A DNA stretch of 64,000 nt. Origin: Synechococcus sp. WH 8109 (GTDB taxonomy: Bacteria; Cyanobacteriota; Cyanobacteriia; PCC-6307; Cyanobiaceae). Below are positions 18,283 through 26,265 of this stretch, piece after piece. Position 1 is the first letter of the stretch. Each line of letters begins with the position of its first letter. The stretch is taken from NCBI RefSeq assembly GCF_000161795.2, contig NZ_CP006882.1:930001-994000 (forward strand), written 5' to 3'. The position numbers were made by a program, and so were the translations under genes. The notes below the pieces were generated by a model. It was not told the DNA's origin. It saw nothing but the letters and a program-made list of their open reading frames with translations, and did no database searches.

Positions 18283-19914
18283 TCAGCTCCGGGTCCAATG
18301 CAGCAGTGACGGGCCGTTTTCAAGCAGTCCGTCACTGCCCAGGTTGATCAACTCATTTAGTTGATGCTCCACCCGTTCAAGGGTCTGGGGCGGGTGCAGG
18401 GCCATCCGCTCGGTTGGCACGCGCATCAAACCCACCCGCTCGGTCGCTGCCAGGGCCGCCAGACTCTTGAGCAGAGGGGCTACATCGGCGCTGTCGGGAA
18501 TCAATTTCCAGACGAATTGCGGTCGATCCCACAGCGCTAACAAGCGGGATTCATGCAGGGCCTCCATGCTGAAGCCGCGGCGCTGGGCGATGGCCTCCAC
18601 TTCCTGGCGAATGGTGGGCCAGCTTTCGGGGCCCACGTTCACCGCCAGGGCCAGCACCACACAGGGACTCTCGGATTCGAACAAATGCCCAAGCTTTTCC
18701 CGCTTGGCCGCCAGGTAGTCGGCATTGTGGGCGCCGGGGTCCATCACCAGAGGCACCCTCTCCTCCACCTGCAGGCCATAGCCGCCGAGGCCTGCGATCT
18801 TGCGGGGGTTGTTGGTTAGCAACCGTAGACGGTGGATGCCAAGGTCGGAGAGGATTTGTGCGCCGACCCCGTAGTTGCGCAGATCCGCCGGGAAGCCAAG
18901 CCGCTCATTGGCTTCAACGGTGTCGAGCCCGGCTTCCTGGAGGCTGTAGGCCTTCAACTTGTTGATCAGGCCGATGCCCCGACCTTCCTGGCGCAGATAA
19001 ACGACAACTCCCTCGCCTTCCGCTTCTATCTGGCGTAGGGCCGCCTCTAGCTGGGGACGGCAGTCGCAGCGCAGTGAGCCGAAGGCATCGCCGGTGAGGC
19101 ATTCGGAATGCATGCGCACCAGAACGGGTTCTCTCAGGGCATTGGGCTCACCCTTAATCAGGGCAACATGTTCGGAGCCATCCAGTTCGTTGCGGTAGCC
19201 CACCGCCTGAAAGCTGCCGAAGCGGCTGGGCATCTGGGCCTGGGCCATGCGGCGAACGAAGCGCTCGTTCTCCAGCCGGTAGCGAATCAGTTCAGCAATG
19301 CTGATCAGCTTCAGCCCCCAGCGATCGGCGTAGCTGCGCAGCTCCGGCAAGCGGGCCATGGAGCCATCGCTGTTCTGGATTTCACAGATCACTCCGGAGG
19401 GGCTGAGGCCCGCCAGCTGAGCCAGATCCACGGCGGCTTCGGTGTGACCGGCCCGTTTGAGCACGCCGCCGGGACGCGCGCGCAGCGGAAAGATGTGCCC
19501 AGGGCGGCGCAGTTCCGCTGGCCGAGTGGCTGGGTTTAGGGCTACCTGAATCGTGGCGGCACGGTCTTCGGCGGAGATCCCGGTGGTCACCCCATGCTCG
19601 ATGCCGGCATCGATGCTCACGGTGAAGGCCGTTTCGTTGGCATCGGTGTTGCGGTCCACCATCAGCGGCAGATCCAGTTCATCCAGCCGCTGCCCCTCCA
19701 TGGCCAGACAGATCAGGCCCCGTGCCTCGGTGGCCATGAAGTTGATCGCTTCCGGGGTGGCGAACTGGGCCGCGCAGATCAGATCGCCTTCGTTCTCCCG
19801 TTGTTCGTCGTCCACCACGACAACGCACTCCCCATTGCGGATCGCCGCAAGGGCGTCGCTGATGGCATCAAACGCGATGGGTTCGTTCGCGGGGTCAAGG
19901 GAACTGGAGTTCAG
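18283..19914 (-). CDS. ribBA: Bifunctional DHBP synthase / GTP cyclohydrolase II
   Basis: The enzyme opens the riboflavin pathway from ribulose-5-phosphate and GTP. The RibB half contains [17 protein letters not shown] and [16 protein letters not shown]; the RibA half has the zinc-ligand pattern [17 protein letters not shown] and [13 protein letters not shown]-terminal extension of about 120 residues is usual in cyanobacteria. The homologous N-terminus ([18 protein letters not shown]) extends 32 codons upstream of the first GTG at 19818, yet an in-frame TGA near 19943 is met without any ATG, GTG or TTG. I therefore mark a CTG at 19914 as the most likely start, giving 543 residues. The start is uncertain; the enzyme is not. 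Confidence 0.9.
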   Translation of the reverse strand: MNSSSLDPANEPIAFDAISDALAAIRNGECVVVVDDEQRENEGDLICAAQFATPEAINFMATEARGLICLAMEGQRLDELDLPLMVDRNTDANETAFTVSIDAGIEHGVTTGISAEDRAATIQVALNPATRPAELRRPGHIFPLRARPGGVLKRAGHTEAAVDLAQLAGLSPSGVICEIQNSDGSMARLPELRSYADRWGLKLISIAELIRYRLENERFVRRMAQAQMPSRFGSFQAVGYRNELDGSEHVALIKGEPNALREPVLVRMHSECLTGDAFGSLRCDCRPQLEAALRQIEAEGEGVVVYLRQEGRGIGLINKLKAYSLQEAGLDTVEANERLGFPADLRNYGVGAQILSDLGIHRLRLLTNNPRKIAGLGGYGLQVEERVPLVMDPGAHNADYLAAKREKLGHLFESESPCVVLALAVNVGPESWPTIRQEVEAIAQRRGFSMEALHESRLLALWDRPQFVWKLIPDSADVAPLLKSLAALAATERVGLMRVPTERMALHPPQTLERVEHQLNELINLGSDGLLENGPSLLHWTRS

Positions 19915-20015
19915 GAGCCTGGTCGCCGGGTAATGGCTTCATTATTGGTCTCTGTACGATCGATCGTTGGCTGGTTGGTTCAATGGCAGGCAGGACAACG
20001 TCGGCAGTTGAAGCG

Positions 20016-21089
20016 ATGGCAACGGTGAAAGGCGGACGGGTTGCTGTGATCGGCGCCTCCGGCTACGGCGGCCTCCAGACCATCCGTCTGCTCCAGGGCC
20101 ACCCCGTGCTGTCTGTGAGTTTTCTTGGCGGTGAACGCAGTGCTGGTCAACGCTGGAGCTCCGTCTGCTCCTTCCTGCCCCTGCCGGATGACCCAACGGT
20201 GGAATCAGCGGATCCTGATCGGATTGCGGCCAGTTCCGATTTCGCTGTTCTGAGCCTCCCCAACGGCCTGGCTTGTCAGTTGGCACCGCAACTGCTGGAG
20301 CGGGGTGTACGGGTGGTGGATCTCTCCGCAGACTTCCGCTACCGCTCCCTGGAGCAGTGGCTGCAGGTGTACGCCAAGGAGGCCGGCTCACTCAACCGTC
20401 AGGACGCGGAGCTCTGCAGCAGTGCCGTTTACGGCCTGCCGGAATGGAACGGCCCCGCCATCGCTGAAGCGAAGCTTGTTGCAGCTCCAGGTTGCTTCCC
20501 CACCGCCAGCCTGCTGCCCCTGCTTCCCTTCCTCAAGCAGGGTCTGATCGAGACCAGCGGCATCATCATTGATGCCAAGACGGGCACCTCCGGCGGAGGG
20601 CGCCTGCCGAAGGAGGCGATGCTGCTGGCGGAGGCCTCTGAATCCATCGCGCCCTACGGCGTTATCGGCCACCGCCACACCTCTGAAATCGAGCAGATGG
20701 CGATGGAAGTGGCTGGTCAGGAGGTGCGGCTTCAGTTCACGCCGCATCTGGTGCCGATGGTGCGTGGTCTGCTGTCCACGGTGTACGCCCGTCTGCGCGA
20801 CCCCGGTCTCACTGCCGAGGATTGCACCACGGTTCTAGAGGCGATCTACCGCCACCACCCCTGCGTCCAAGTTCTGCCGGTGGGCACCTATCCCGCCACC
20901 AAGTGGGCGCGCCACACCAACCGTGGCCTGCTGTCGGTTCAGGTGGACACTCGCACCGGCCAGCTGGTGTTGATGAGTGCCATCGACAACCTGATCAAGG
21001 GGCAAGCGGGGCAGGGTTTGCAGTGCCTCAACCTGATGGCGGGCCTCGCTCCGGAGACGGGGCTGCCCCTGCAGTCGTTCTATCCCTGA
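20016..21089 (+). CDS. argC: N-acetyl-gamma-glutamyl-phosphate reductase
   Basis: A 357-residue enzyme of arginine synthesis, reducing N-acetylglutamyl-phosphate to the semialdehyde with NADPH. The nucleotide fold starts RVAVIGASGYGGLQTIRLL, the catalytic cysteine lies in LVAAPGCFPTASLLPL, and the C-terminal block HTNRGLLSVQVD is typical. The ATG at 20016 is preferred to one at 19983. It is divergent from ribBA. Its end overlaps the convergent purN by ten bases. Confidence 0.95.
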   Translation: MATVKGGRVAVIGASGYGGLQTIRLLQGHPVLSVSFLGGERSAGQRWSSVCSFLPLPDDPTVESADPDRIAASSDFAVLSLPNGLACQLAPQLLERGVRVVDLSADFRYRSLEQWLQVYAKEAGSLNRQDAELCSSAVYGLPEWNGPAIAEAKLVAAPGCFPTASLLPLLPFLKQGLIETSGIIIDAKTGTSGGGRLPKEAMLLAEASESIAPYGVIGHRHTSEIEQMAMEVAGQEVRLQFTPHLVPMVRGLLSTVYARLRDPGLTAEDCTTVLEAIYRHHPCVQVLPVGTYPATKWARHTNRGLLSVQVDTRTGQLVLMSAIDNLIKGQAGQGLQCLNLMAGLAPETGLPLQSFYP

Positions 21090-21721
21090 CGCCAGGTTGG
21101 CTTCAGCTCAGCCAGTGCTCTGGGTAGGAGCAGGTGTTCCTGCTCCTGAATCCTTTTGGCGAGCCTGGCGTGGTCATCCCCATCGAGAACGGGAACGGCG
21201 GCCTGGGCCAGGATCGGGCCGGCATCCAGTTCCTCGGTGACGATGTGCACCGTGCAGCCGGTGACCTTCACCCCGGCTTGCAGGGCCTGCCCGATGGCGT
21301 CCAGTCCACGGAAACTTGGAAGCAGTGAGGGGTGGATATTGATCAGGCGATCGGAATAGCCGCCGATCAGTACCTCAGTGACGATTCGCATCCACCCCGC
21401 CATCACCACCAGCTCCACCTGGTCGGCGCGAAACAGGCGCACCAGTTCGCCGTCCAGCTCGCGCCGATCCTTGATCAGGCGATGGTCGAGCACCGATACC
21501 GGGATGCCGAGACGCTCCGCCCGCTGCTGGGCACCACAACCTGGATTGTTCACCACCAGCCGCTGAATCCGCGCGTTGAGATTCCCCGCCTGAATGGCCT
21601 GGGCCAGGGCCTCGAAGTTGCTGCCGCTTCCAGATGCCATCACCCCCAGCTGCAGCGGGGCCTGGTCAGCTCGATTGTTGTGGCTAGGGTCTGTCAAAGC
21701 GGGGTTCGGTCCATGTCCCAT
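21080..21721 (-). CDS. purN: Phosphoribosylglycinamide formyltransferase
   Basis: The PurN enzyme transfers a formyl group from 10-formyl-THF to GAR in purine synthesis. The N-terminal strand is LGVMASGSGSNFEALAQAI, the active-site region is LINIHPSLLPSFRGLDAIGQ (catalytic N, H) followed by VTGCTVHIVTEELDAGPI with its essential aspartate. Taking the ATG at 21721 gives 213 residues with a 25-residue lead before the core; this start would overlap the divergent ycf35 start by nine bases. A TTG at 21697 is the alternative. The frame remains open further upstream, but that extension has no family match. Confidence 0.9.
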   Translation of the reverse strand: MGHGPNPALTDPSHNNRADQAPLQLGVMASGSGSNFEALAQAIQAGNLNARIQRLVVNNPGCGAQQRAERLGIPVSVLDHRLIKDRRELDGELVRLFRADQVELVVMAGWMRIVTEVLIGGYSDRLINIHPSLLPSFRGLDAIGQALQAGVKVTGCTVHIVTEELDAGPILAQAAVPVLDGDDHARLAKRIQEQEHLLLPRALAELKPTWRQG

Positions 21722-22063
21722 CTCTCCATCCTGCCGACTGTCTTCACCGACCTCGAGTGCCTGGTTCAGGCCCTTTGTGATGAGGGCTTCAGTGTGGAGC
21801 GATCGACCGTATTGCAGGGATTTGCAGACGACTCCCACGCCGTGGATGTGCTCGCGTTTCAGGGTTCAGCCATGCCCCTGGGCTGGACCCAGCGGGAGGA
21901 TGGAACGATCGTTGTGCATGGCGACATCCAACGCATCAGCCGACAGCCCGGGCTTGAACAGCGCTTGCAGCGGGTGACCCGCCGCTACGCCCTGCTCCAC
22001 GCCATGAACGAAGTGCGCCTTGGTGGCATGGGTTCCGCTGAGTTGATTCTGCAGACCAACTGA
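21713..22063 (+). CDS. ycf35: Ycf35-like protein (DUF1257)
   Basis: A 116-residue conserved cyanobacterial and plastid protein starting MSHLSILPTVFTDLECLVQA, the recognisable Ycf35 opening. The middle has an alternating strand pattern (VDVLAFQGSAMPLGW; GTIVVHGDI) and the C-terminus is helical (RVTRRYALLHAMNEVR). Its biochemical role is unknown. It is followed after one base by the M61 protease gene, so the two are probably co-transcribed. Confidence 0.85.
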   Translation: MSHLSILPTVFTDLECLVQALCDEGFSVERSTVLQGFADDSHAVDVLAFQGSAMPLGWTQREDGTIVVHGDIQRISRQPGLEQRLQRVTRRYALLHAMNEVRLGGMGSAELILQTN

Positions 22064-22064
22064 C

Positions 22065-23762
22065 GTGTTCGAACCGGTTCAGGTCCGGCTCGATCTGAGC
22101 CATCCCGAAACACAGACCATCGCGGTGTCCATCCATTGGACACCGCAAACCAAACGCCAGACCTTCCAACTGCCGGTGTGGACACCGGGGTCCTACACGG
22201 TGCGTGATCACGCCCAGCACCTACACAGCCTGCTGCTGCTGGCCAACGGCGAGGAGCTTCCGGTGCGTCGTATGGCGCCGCACCAGTGGCTCTGTGATCT
22301 GCCGGATCTGAGCCCGCTCACGCTCAACTATCAGGTTGAAGCCCGGGATCTGACCGTACGCACCGGGTTGCTGGATCCTGATCTCGCGTCGCTCTGCCTC
22401 GCTGCTGTGGCGATGGACATCGACGGCTGCCGCTGGTCACCACACCATGTTGCTGTGTCTACCCCGGAGCACTGGAGTGTGCATCTGCCGCTGGAGACCA
22501 GCGCTGAGGGCTGGGTCGCATCCGATTTCGATGCCCTCGTGGACAGTCCGCTGCATGCGGGGCCGTTTCAGGCAGAACCCTTCATGGTGGAGGGCAAACG
22601 CCATGAGCTGTTACTGATCGGCACTCCGCCGATGGGTTGTCCGCCGAACTTCATCAGCGACATCGAGAAGGTGTGCAGTGCCACCTGTCGCTTGCTGGGG
22701 ACCCCGCCTCCGGCGGGGAACCGCTACCAGCTGGTGCTGCAATTGCTCGATCAGGGCTATGGCGGCCTCGAACACGACAACAGTGCTGTGCTGCAGTTCA
22801 GCTGGTCGGCTCTGGCTAAGCCCAAGGGTTACCGGCAGCTGTTGCAGCTGATCGGCCATGAATACCTTCACCAGTGGAATGTGCGGCGGCTGCGGCCTGT
22901 TGAGCTTCGTCCCTACGACTACGGGCAGGCGGTGATCACCGAAGGCCTCTGGTTTGCCGAGGGAATCACCAGCTACTTCGACCTCAGCCTGCCACTGCTG
23001 GCGGGGTGTTCGGATCGGCCGACCCTGCTCAAGGATCTGGGGGAGGAGCTTTCCAGTGTGCTGATGACACCAGGCTCTTCGATCCAGTCGCTGGCGGCCA
23101 GTGCCCGTGAGGCATGGATCAAGCTCTACAAAGCGACGCCAGCCTCACGGGACAGCCAAATCAGCTACTACCGACTCGGTGCGGCGGTGGCCTTCTGCCT
23201 CGACGTGCGCCTGCGGCAGCGCGGCCACTCCATGGCTGCGATCCTGCGGGAGTTGTGGCAGGGCCCCGGCCATCAGGCCCGTGGCTACAGCCGTGATCAC
23301 ATCAAGGCGGCAGTGGCTCGATGGGATGGCGATCTTGCGATGGACCTGGATCAATGGCTTGACCAGCCCGAAGCCCTGCCCCTGCTTGATTGCGTTGAGG
23401 CTCTTGGGCTGCGCATAAACCCTGTGCCGCTCAAGCATCCCGATCATGGACTCACCATCAAGGATGCTGAGGGTGCTGCTTTGATTCAGCGGGTGCGGCG
23501 CAACAGTCCCGGTCAGCGGGCCGGGCTTGTGGTGGGCGATGAGCTTTTGGCGATCAATGGCTACCGGGTGCGTCGCAGCAGTGACATCGCAGTTCTGCTT
23601 GAGAAGCAGGATTGGGTGCGCGTCACCTATTCACGACGCAGCCTGCTCAAGGAGACCCAGCTCTTCCCTGACGCGGGTGTGGACCACTGGACGTTGGATT
23701 GGGATCCTGGGTGCACAACGGAACAACGGCAGTTGCGGGATCGATGGTTCGAGATCGTCTAA
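22065..23762 (+). CDS. M61-family (glycyl) aminopeptidase with PDZ domain
   Basis: A 565-residue metallopeptidase. The zinc motif HEYLH is at residues 265-269, followed by the family stretch QWNVRRLRPVELRPYDY, and the third ligand is E299 in WFAEGITSYF. The N-terminal region is the beta-rich M61 domain. The C-terminal PDZ domain spans roughly residues 455-530 (IQRVRRNSPGQRAGLVVGDE; LLAINGYRV). No signal peptide is seen, so it is probably cytoplasmic. The start is a GTG one base after ycf35, and its end overlaps the amidase gene by 19 bases. Confidence 0.9.
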   Translation: MFEPVQVRLDLSHPETQTIAVSIHWTPQTKRQTFQLPVWTPGSYTVRDHAQHLHSLLLLANGEELPVRRMAPHQWLCDLPDLSPLTLNYQVEARDLTVRTGLLDPDLASLCLAAVAMDIDGCRWSPHHVAVSTPEHWSVHLPLETSAEGWVASDFDALVDSPLHAGPFQAEPFMVEGKRHELLLIGTPPMGCPPNFISDIEKVCSATCRLLGTPPPAGNRYQLVLQLLDQGYGGLEHDNSAVLQFSWSALAKPKGYRQLLQLIGHEYLHQWNVRRLRPVELRPYDYGQAVITEGLWFAEGITSYFDLSLPLLAGCSDRPTLLKDLGEELSSVLMTPGSSIQSLAASAREAWIKLYKATPASRDSQISYYRLGAAVAFCLDVRLRQRGHSMAAILRELWQGPGHQARGYSRDHIKAAVARWDGDLAMDLDQWLDQPEALPLLDCVEALGLRINPVPLKHPDHGLTIKDAEGAALIQRVRRNSPGQRAGLVVGDELLAINGYRVRRSSDIAVLLEKQDWVRVTYSRRSLLKETQLFPDAGVDHWTLDWDPGCTTEQRQLRDRWFEIV

Positions 23763-24631
23763 GCCATTTCTGCACCAGTGTGTGGAACCGCGTTGAGCTG
23801 CACCGGCCGCTCGCCATCAGCGTTGCTGCAGCGGGGACGTTGGCTCTGGGGCTGACCAGCTTGTTGTTGATGGATCAGGGTGAGCTGTCCCCTGTTGGGA
23901 TAGAACGTGGTCGCCAACGGGAGGACAACCCCTCCTCTTCGGTGCCGTTGCCGCCGAAGTCGCGCTCCTGGCGGTCGCCGCTGGCCCGGCAGTGTTCGGG
24001 TGTCGACACTGCATTGCGGTCGCGTTTGAACCAGCTCGATGCCCGCTCGAATTCCTGGCGGGCGTTCGTGAAGATCGATCCCACCAATTTTGGCGAGCGC
24101 TACCACAAAGACGCCTACGGCCGTGTGATCGACGCCACGCCAAGGGTGGTGGTGCTGCATGAAACCGTTTACTCGATGAGCTCCGCGTTGAACACCTTCA
24201 TGACGCCCCACCCCCGCGATGAAGATCAGGTGAGTTATCACACCTTGGTGGGCCAGGACGGACGCGTTCTGGATCTGGTGGATCCCTTGAGCCGGGCCTA
24301 CGGCGCTGGGTTTTCCGCCTTTCTGGGGGAGTGGGCGATCACCAACAAGAAGCTCAAGGGTTCCGTTAACAACTTTGCTCTGCATCTGAGCTTGGAGTCT
24401 CCACCATCAGGCGCGAATGCCAACCGTTCCCACGTTGGTTACACCTCCAAGCAATACGACGCGCTGGCCTTGGTGTTGTCGGGTTGGATCCGCTCCTTCA
24501 ATCTGCCGCCAGCGGCGATCACCACCCATCGCCATGTGGATGTGGGCGGAGAACGGGATGATCCCCGCAGTTTCGACTGGTCGAAACTTCAGACGCGGCT
24601 GGCGGCCCTCGGCGACCTCTGCGTGACCTGA
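23744..24631 (+). CDS. N-acetylmuramoyl-L-alanine amidase (Amidase_2 family)
   Basis: A 295-residue envelope enzyme. An N-terminal membrane anchor or signal lies at about residues 24-43 (ISVAAAGTLALGLTSLLLMD). A proline- and charge-rich linker follows. The amidase fold shows the first zinc ligand in VVVLHETVYSM, the SYHTLVGQDG strand and the C-terminal ligand region ITTHRHVDVGGERDDP. Enzymes of this type cleave the bond between MurNAc and the stem peptide. The ATG at 23744 overlaps the M61 gene by 19 bases. Confidence 0.85.
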   Translation: MVRDRLSHFCTSVWNRVELHRPLAISVAAAGTLALGLTSLLLMDQGELSPVGIERGRQREDNPSSSVPLPPKSRSWRSPLARQCSGVDTALRSRLNQLDARSNSWRAFVKIDPTNFGERYHKDAYGRVIDATPRVVVLHETVYSMSSALNTFMTPHPRDEDQVSYHTLVGQDGRVLDLVDPLSRAYGAGFSAFLGEWAITNKKLKGSVNNFALHLSLESPPSGANANRSHVGYTSKQYDALALVLSGWIRSFNLPPAAITTHRHVDVGGERDDPRSFDWSKLQTRLAALGDLCVT

Positions 24632-24659
24632 TGCGTCGTTAGCGTTCGAAGCAATATGC

Positions 24660-24908
24660 ATGGCGTCGGTGACAACGCTCCCTAGCGAGGATCTCGATCG
24701 CATAGTTGAAATGGCCTGGGAAGACCGAACGCCCTTCGAGGCGATTGAGTTTCAATTCGGACTCTCCGAGGCGCAGGTGATCGCAGTGATGCGGCAGGAG
24801 ATGAAAGTGTCATCGTTCAAGCTCTGGCGCAAGCGGGTAAGCGGCCGCAAAACCAAACATGCCGCCACCAGTCGCTCCGATCGGTTCCGAGCGAGCTGTC
24901 ACAAGTGA
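24660..24908 (+). CDS. Small conserved protein, TIGR03643/DUF2805 family
   Basis: An 82-residue basic protein. The family signature is clear: RIVEMAWEDRTPFEAIEFQF, then GLSEAQVIAVMRQEMKVSSF and KLWRKRVSGRKTKH. The middle looks like a helix-turn-helix, so nucleic-acid binding is plausible, but no function is established to my knowledge. It is followed 17 bases later by a convergent gene. Confidence 0.9.
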   Translation: MASVTTLPSEDLDRIVEMAWEDRTPFEAIEFQFGLSEAQVIAVMRQEMKVSSFKLWRKRVSGRKTKHAATSRSDRFRASCHK

Positions 24909-24925
24909 GCGGGCCCTGCTTCGGT

Positions 24926-25270
24926 TCAGCGCAGGACGCCCCGCAGGATTCCTTCAATAAGACCAGCCGGATTCATGCCCCGGGAGAAGTTTGTTGATGC
25001 GTTGCAGTAGGTCGGGCCGGAGATCAGACCTGCAGCCACCTGCCCCATCAGGCCGGCAAGAGGGGCAATGTCCTCTGAACGCCGAGCCGGCGTGGTGAAG
25101 GCCCTGACGCGGCCATAGAAATCCCTGGCCTCCTGGCATTGGGCTGCCACTTCGGCATCGACCTGAGCCAGCGCTGCTGATGGAACAAGCAGGCCAAAAG
25201 CCACCAGGTAAATGAGCTGTTTTATCGATCTACCGAGCTGGATCGATAAAACAGCCAGGGGGACTTCCAC
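24926..25270 (-). CDS. Small secreted protein of unknown function
   Basis: A 114-residue protein I do not recognise. It has a signal-peptide-like segment (IYLVAFGLLVPSAALAQ, about residues 20-36) and a mature part with two cysteines (QCQEARDF and TYCNAS), which could form a disulfide. The region between is compact and helical. The 5' end of the frame contains a perfect 15-bp inverted repeat (25216-25255). The start at 25270 (MEVPLAVL) places that repeat inside the coding sequence; if translation starts later, the repeat would be in the leader. Confidence 0.65.
   Translation of the reverse strand: MEVPLAVLSIQLGRSIKQLIYLVAFGLLVPSAALAQVDAEVAAQCQEARDFYGRVRAFTTPARRSEDIAPLAGLMGQVAAGLISGPTYCNASTNFSRGMNPAGLIEGILRGVLR
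25216..25255. repeat. Perfect 15-bp inverted repeat
   Basis: The arms GCTGTTTTATCGATC (25216-25230) and GATCGATAAAACAGC (25241-25255) are exact reverse complements around a 10-base spacer. The element lies at the beginning of the small secreted-protein gene read on the minus strand. It has no T-run on either side, so it is not a simple terminator. It could be an operator for a dimeric regulator or an mRNA hairpin hiding the translation start. Confidence 0.85.
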
Positions 25271-25379
25271 ATCACCTAAATGGGGGAGAAGCTGAGCGGC
25301 TTATCTCCCTGAACTGAGGGATGTGGCGATGGTGGATTGGGTTAGCCCGCTCACGTAGCCAAGCCCTAACCGTGGAGTT
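25271..25379. other. Short intergenic region with a weak stem
   Basis: These 109 bases separate two minus-strand genes. They contain a 6-bp stem GGTTAG/CTAACC (around 25339-25370) with a 20-base interior and no T-run. I find no reading frame or convincing promoter here. Confidence 0.4.
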
Positions 25380-26150
25380 TTACACCGTGATGTCGGAATT
25401 CGGTTGACGACCGCCGTAAATCAACCCGTGCAATTCAGGGTCCTGCATGTAGCCCAACACCCGCGCTGGGTAATCCAATTTTCCGTTGTGGAGATAGGTG
25501 AGGGTGACGATCGCTTTGGCATCCAGGTAGGAGCGGCTCGCCTGCAGCATCAAGCTCTCGGGCAGACCAAGGGCAAGCTTCAGCCGTTGAAACTTCGCCG
25601 CCAGCAGGGTGATGTTCATCTCGGGGTCCAGCAATTGATTGCGGGCCCAGGTGATCTCCTTCTGCGTTGGGTTCGCCGGCAGCCGGTTCTGATGGATCAG
25701 TTCCGAGATGCTGATCTGGGCCGGTCCGTGGGTCTTCACCAGACCGGAATGGGCGATGAAGGGGAGGCTCTCCCCCGGCTTGGAGTGCTGAATTTCGTCG
25801 AAAAGAACGGCGGTGATCAGCATCGGATTTACCTGATGCGCGGCTGCTTGACGCAGGATCACCGGCTTCAGCTCGCGCAGGCGATCTAGGGTTGATGCGC
25901 GCAGAGGTTGGAGCTGATCCACCCCGCTGGTCAACAGCTGGGCCAGCTGCGTCTGGGGGCCGTGGACCCCGAAGCGCCGTTGCAGCAGCTTCATTTCTTC
26001 GGGGGAGAAGTCAGTGGGCTCGAGCCTGTCCTCCACCACAAGAGGCGCCTGATCCCCAAGCTCAGCGACCGGCTGTGACCACTGGCCAACCAGGCACAGG
26101 CTCGCTGCCGTCGCCAAGAGAGCTGTCGTCCATCGATATGGCTCAGCCAT
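25380..26150 (-). CDS. Secreted lysozyme-fold-like protein, DUF1402-like
   Basis: A 256-residue exported protein starting MAEPYRWTTALLATAASLCL, whose hydrophobic stretch is a signal peptide or anchor. The central part, KPVILRQAAAHQVNPMLITA then VLFDEIQHSKPGESLPF and GLVKTHGPAQISISELIHQ, resembles DUF1402 and, more distantly, the SLT/goose-lysozyme fold, where a glutamate such as that in FDEIQ is catalytic and GPAQ parallels the GLMQ-type motif. A transglycosylase role is inference. It is divergent from pgi, with 115 bases between them. Confidence 0.72.
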   Translation of the reverse strand: MAEPYRWTTALLATAASLCLVGQWSQPVAELGDQAPLVVEDRLEPTDFSPEEMKLLQRRFGVHGPQTQLAQLLTSGVDQLQPLRASTLDRLRELKPVILRQAAAHQVNPMLITAVLFDEIQHSKPGESLPFIAHSGLVKTHGPAQISISELIHQNRLPANPTQKEITWARNQLLDPEMNITLLAAKFQRLKLALGLPESLMLQASRSYLDAKAIVTLTYLHNGKLDYPARVLGYMQDPELHGLIYGGRQPNSDITV

Positions 26151-26265
26151 GGGAGATGGAAACGGGGTCAGCGGAAGGTGACATGAAACTAGCTGTGGTG
26201 TCCTTTCTCGTGGGCATCCCGTCAGATTCTGGATACGTTCAACAGGACTGCATCGTCCGCCCGGC

